64,000 bases of DNA from Hydrogenophaga sp. (GTDB lineage: Bacteria > Pseudomonadota > Gammaproteobacteria > Burkholderiales > Burkholderiaceae_C). Within the stretch, counting starts at the first letter, position 1. Each line of letters starts with the position of its first letter. Below, in pieces: positions 62,336 through 64,000 of this stretch. A program made the translations under genes and the position numbers. The stretch is taken from assembly GCF_025699295.1 (NCBI RefSeq), contig NZ_JAILWB010000003.1:62001-126000 (forward strand). Direction: 5' to 3'. A model generated the notes under the pieces. The model made no database searches, was not told the DNA's origin, and saw only the letters and a program-made list of their open reading frames with translations.

Positions 62336-63874
62336 GTGGGTCACGCCGATCCCTTCGTGAGCACCGCAGCGCTGGAGCTTCGCGGCGTAGGCAAGTCCTT
62401 CGGCGGCACGGCGGCGGTCAGCGGCGTTGACCTGCAGGTGCGCGCCGGCGAGGTGGTGGCGGTGATCGGCGAGAACGGCGCCGGCAAATCCACGCTGATG
62501 AAGATCATCTCGGGAGTGCACGCTGCTGACGAGGGCGAGTTGTTGCTCGACGGACGAGCCACACGCTTTCGCGGCATACGCGAGGCCGAGGCGGCCGGCA
62601 TCGTGCTGGTACCGCAGGAGCTTCATATCGCGCCGAACCTCAGCATTGCCGAGAACATGTTCATGGGCATGCTCCCGGCGCGCTTCGGCTTCGTCGACCA
62701 AGCGAAGCTGCACGCTGCTGCGATGGAGCGGCTTGCGTTCTTCGGTGTCGAGGCGGATCCCCTCGCGCCGGTGCGCGAGCTAAGCCCCTCTGCGCAGCGA
62801 CTGGTGACGATCGCCGCGGCCCTTTCCAAGGCCGCGGCCCGGATCCTGATTCTCGACGAGCCGACGGCCTCGCTGACGCATGGCGAGGCGGTGCATCTCT
62901 TCGAGCGCATGCGCCAAATCCGCGCGCAAAAAGTGGGCTGCATTTACATCACCCACCGGCTGGATGAGATCGCGCTGGTGGCCGATCGCGTTGTCGTGAT
63001 GCGTAACGGTCGCGTCGTCGCGAATTTCGACAGTGCTCAGGGCCCGATCTCCGAGATGGTGCGCGCCATGATTGGCCGCGATCCAGAGCCCCCGGAAGAG
63101 CGCCCGCCAGTACCGCCGTCTGTGCCAGTTTTGTCGGTGCGCAAGCTCAGCGTTCGCGAATCGTTCGGAGCACAGCGCTGCCGCGTCAACGAGGTCAGCC
63201 TGGAGTTGCGCCAAGGCGAAATCCTGGGACTCTTTGGGTTGGTGGGCGCTGGCCGCACCGAACTCGCCAAGGCGGTCTTCGGAGCATGGCGGGGCAATAT
63301 CGACGGCGAGATCCACATCGGAGGCCGGGCAGGGCGCGTCCGATCGCCTCGCGAGGCGATTTCGCTCGGCCTGGGAATGCTCACAGAGGATCGCAAGCAG
63401 ACTGGTCTCGTCGAAGGCCACAGCGTATCCCACAACATCAGCGCTGCGAGCATCCGTGACGTATCAGGGCCGCTGCTGATCAACGAGAGGCAGGAGACGA
63501 GCCGCAATCAGGCGCTGATCGAACGACTCGACCTGCGCCCGCCGCGGCTGGATGCGAAGGTTGAGGCCTTCAGCGGCGGCAATCAGCAGAAGGTCTTGCT
63601 CGCGCGCTGGATCGCGACGAAGCCGCGCGTGCTGATTGTCGACGAGCCCACCTATGGTGTGGACATCGGCGCACGCTACGAGATCTATCGGCTGCTGCGC
63701 GAGATCGCGGCCGAAGGCAGCGGCGTGCTGATGATCTCCAGCGACATGAATGAGATCCTCGAGGAGAGCGACCGCATCCTCGTCATGTACAAGGGGCGCA
63801 TCACCGGCGAGTTCGATCGGCGCGCCAGCCGCCAGCAGCTGATGGCTGCGGCAACCGGAGAAACCTTCCAATGA
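62336..63874 (+). CDS. Sugar ABC transporter ATP-binding protein (RbsA/XylG type)
   Basis: The 512-residue protein has two nucleotide-binding domains. The first has Walker A GENGAGKST, and its signature is degenerate (ELSPSAQRLVTIAAAL). The second has a degenerate P-loop GLVGAGRTEL and the signature FSGGNQQKVLLARWI with Walker B VLIVDEPTYGVDIGA. This arrangement is usual in CUT2 sugar importers. GTG 62336 follows GGAGAGG at 62322. The end overlaps the permease start by 4 bases. Confidence 0.92.
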   Translation: MGHADPFVSTAALELRGVGKSFGGTAAVSGVDLQVRAGEVVAVIGENGAGKSTLMKIISGVHAADEGELLLDGRATRFRGIREAEAAGIVLVPQELHIAPNLSIAENMFMGMLPARFGFVDQAKLHAAAMERLAFFGVEADPLAPVRELSPSAQRLVTIAAALSKAAARILILDEPTASLTHGEAVHLFERMRQIRAQKVGCIYITHRLDEIALVADRVVVMRNGRVVANFDSAQGPISEMVRAMIGRDPEPPEERPPVPPSVPVLSVRKLSVRESFGAQRCRVNEVSLELRQGEILGLFGLVGAGRTELAKAVFGAWRGNIDGEIHIGGRAGRVRSPREAISLGLGMLTEDRKQTGLVEGHSVSHNISAASIRDVSGPLLINERQETSRNQALIERLDLRPPRLDAKVEAFSGGNQQKVLLARWIATKPRVLIVDEPTYGVDIGARYEIYRLLREIAAEGSGVLMISSDMNEILEESDRILVMYKGRITGEFDRRASRQQLMAAATGETFQ

Positions 63875-64000
63875 AACCAAGATCCATGATCTCGTCCTCG
63901 GTAGGCTTTTCTGCGCCGAACCGCGCAGCGCCGGCGGGGGCACGCGGCCCGCTCGTCGATCCGCGCACGCTGACGATGGTGATTGTTTTCGTCGTCCTGG
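63871..64000 (+). CDS. Sugar ABC transporter permease, 3' end missing
   Basis: Only the first 43 residues are in the window. ATG 63871 overlaps the ATPase stop. The cytosolic N-terminus is Ser/Ala/Pro-rich, then DPRTLTMVIVFVVL begins the first transmembrane helix. By context it is the RbsC/XylH-type membrane subunit of the CUT2 importer. The rest lies beyond the right edge. Confidence 0.75.
   Translation, partial: MKPRSMISSSVGFSAPNRAAPAGARGPLVDPRTLTMVIVFVVL

Overview
The window is high-GC DNA from a betaproteobacterium. Gene content and order (minCDE, a second-type IF-1, mnmG-rsmG-LysE-parA-hydrolase-parB, spu/puu polyamine genes) fit Burkholderiales, most likely Comamonadaceae. Hydrogenophaga or a close relative is my guess from gene content only. 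No rRNA, tRNA, CRISPR array or intact insertion sequence was seen.

Layout. 1-4.3 kb: a cut DEDDh exonuclease, a small barrel-like exported protein, DAHP synthase, a patatin-like lipase, IF-1, a small unknown protein, and a gene-free stretch that may encode a structured RNA. 4.3-6.2 kb: minE, minD, minC on the minus strand. 6.3-6.6 kb: a gene-free block with DnaA-box-like 9-mers, a GC-rich hairpin, a run of TAC-type trinucleotides and an AT-rich tract, which resembles a replication origin. 6.6-11.2 kb: a Spy-like protein, a CueR-CopZ/CopA copper module with two 19-bp-spacer promoters, and a hemerythrin. 11.2-16.1 kb: an aminotransferase, an MFS transporter, a glutathione transferase and an AsmA-like protein.

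16.2-34.5 kb is one large polyamine locus: agmatinase, PuuB oxidase, a MocR regulator divergent from PuuD, PuuA, SpuC, the PotFGHI importer, PuuC, GabT and a second PuuA. Together these cover agmatine to putrescine, uptake, gamma-glutamylation, oxidation, hydrolysis to GABA and transamination. A DUF4143 ATPase, a decayed ATP-binding gene and dispersed repeats interrupt it.

34.5-50.1 kb is mostly housekeeping: a kinase-like protein, a class II aldolase, small redox and membrane proteins, then mnmG, rsmG, lysE, parA, a hydrolase and parB with three parS-like sites embedded among them. After these come YegP, a FAD-linked oxidase, a PduO-type adenosyltransferase, small exported proteins, a thioesterase and an NCS2 permease.

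50.2-64 kb looks like accessory DNA, with less GC-extreme codon use. It holds a 736-residue protein of no family I recognise, followed by a 32-residue membrane peptide, then a GNAT enzyme, a truncated sigma factor and a LysR regulator. A tight operon of at least eight genes for catabolism of a (deoxy)sugar follows: UxaA-type dehydratase, aldo/keto reductase, lactonase, 2OG oxygenase, mutarotase and a sugar ABC importer. A divergent GntR regulator with two helix-turn-helix domains stands upstream. The importer permease runs off the end of the window.
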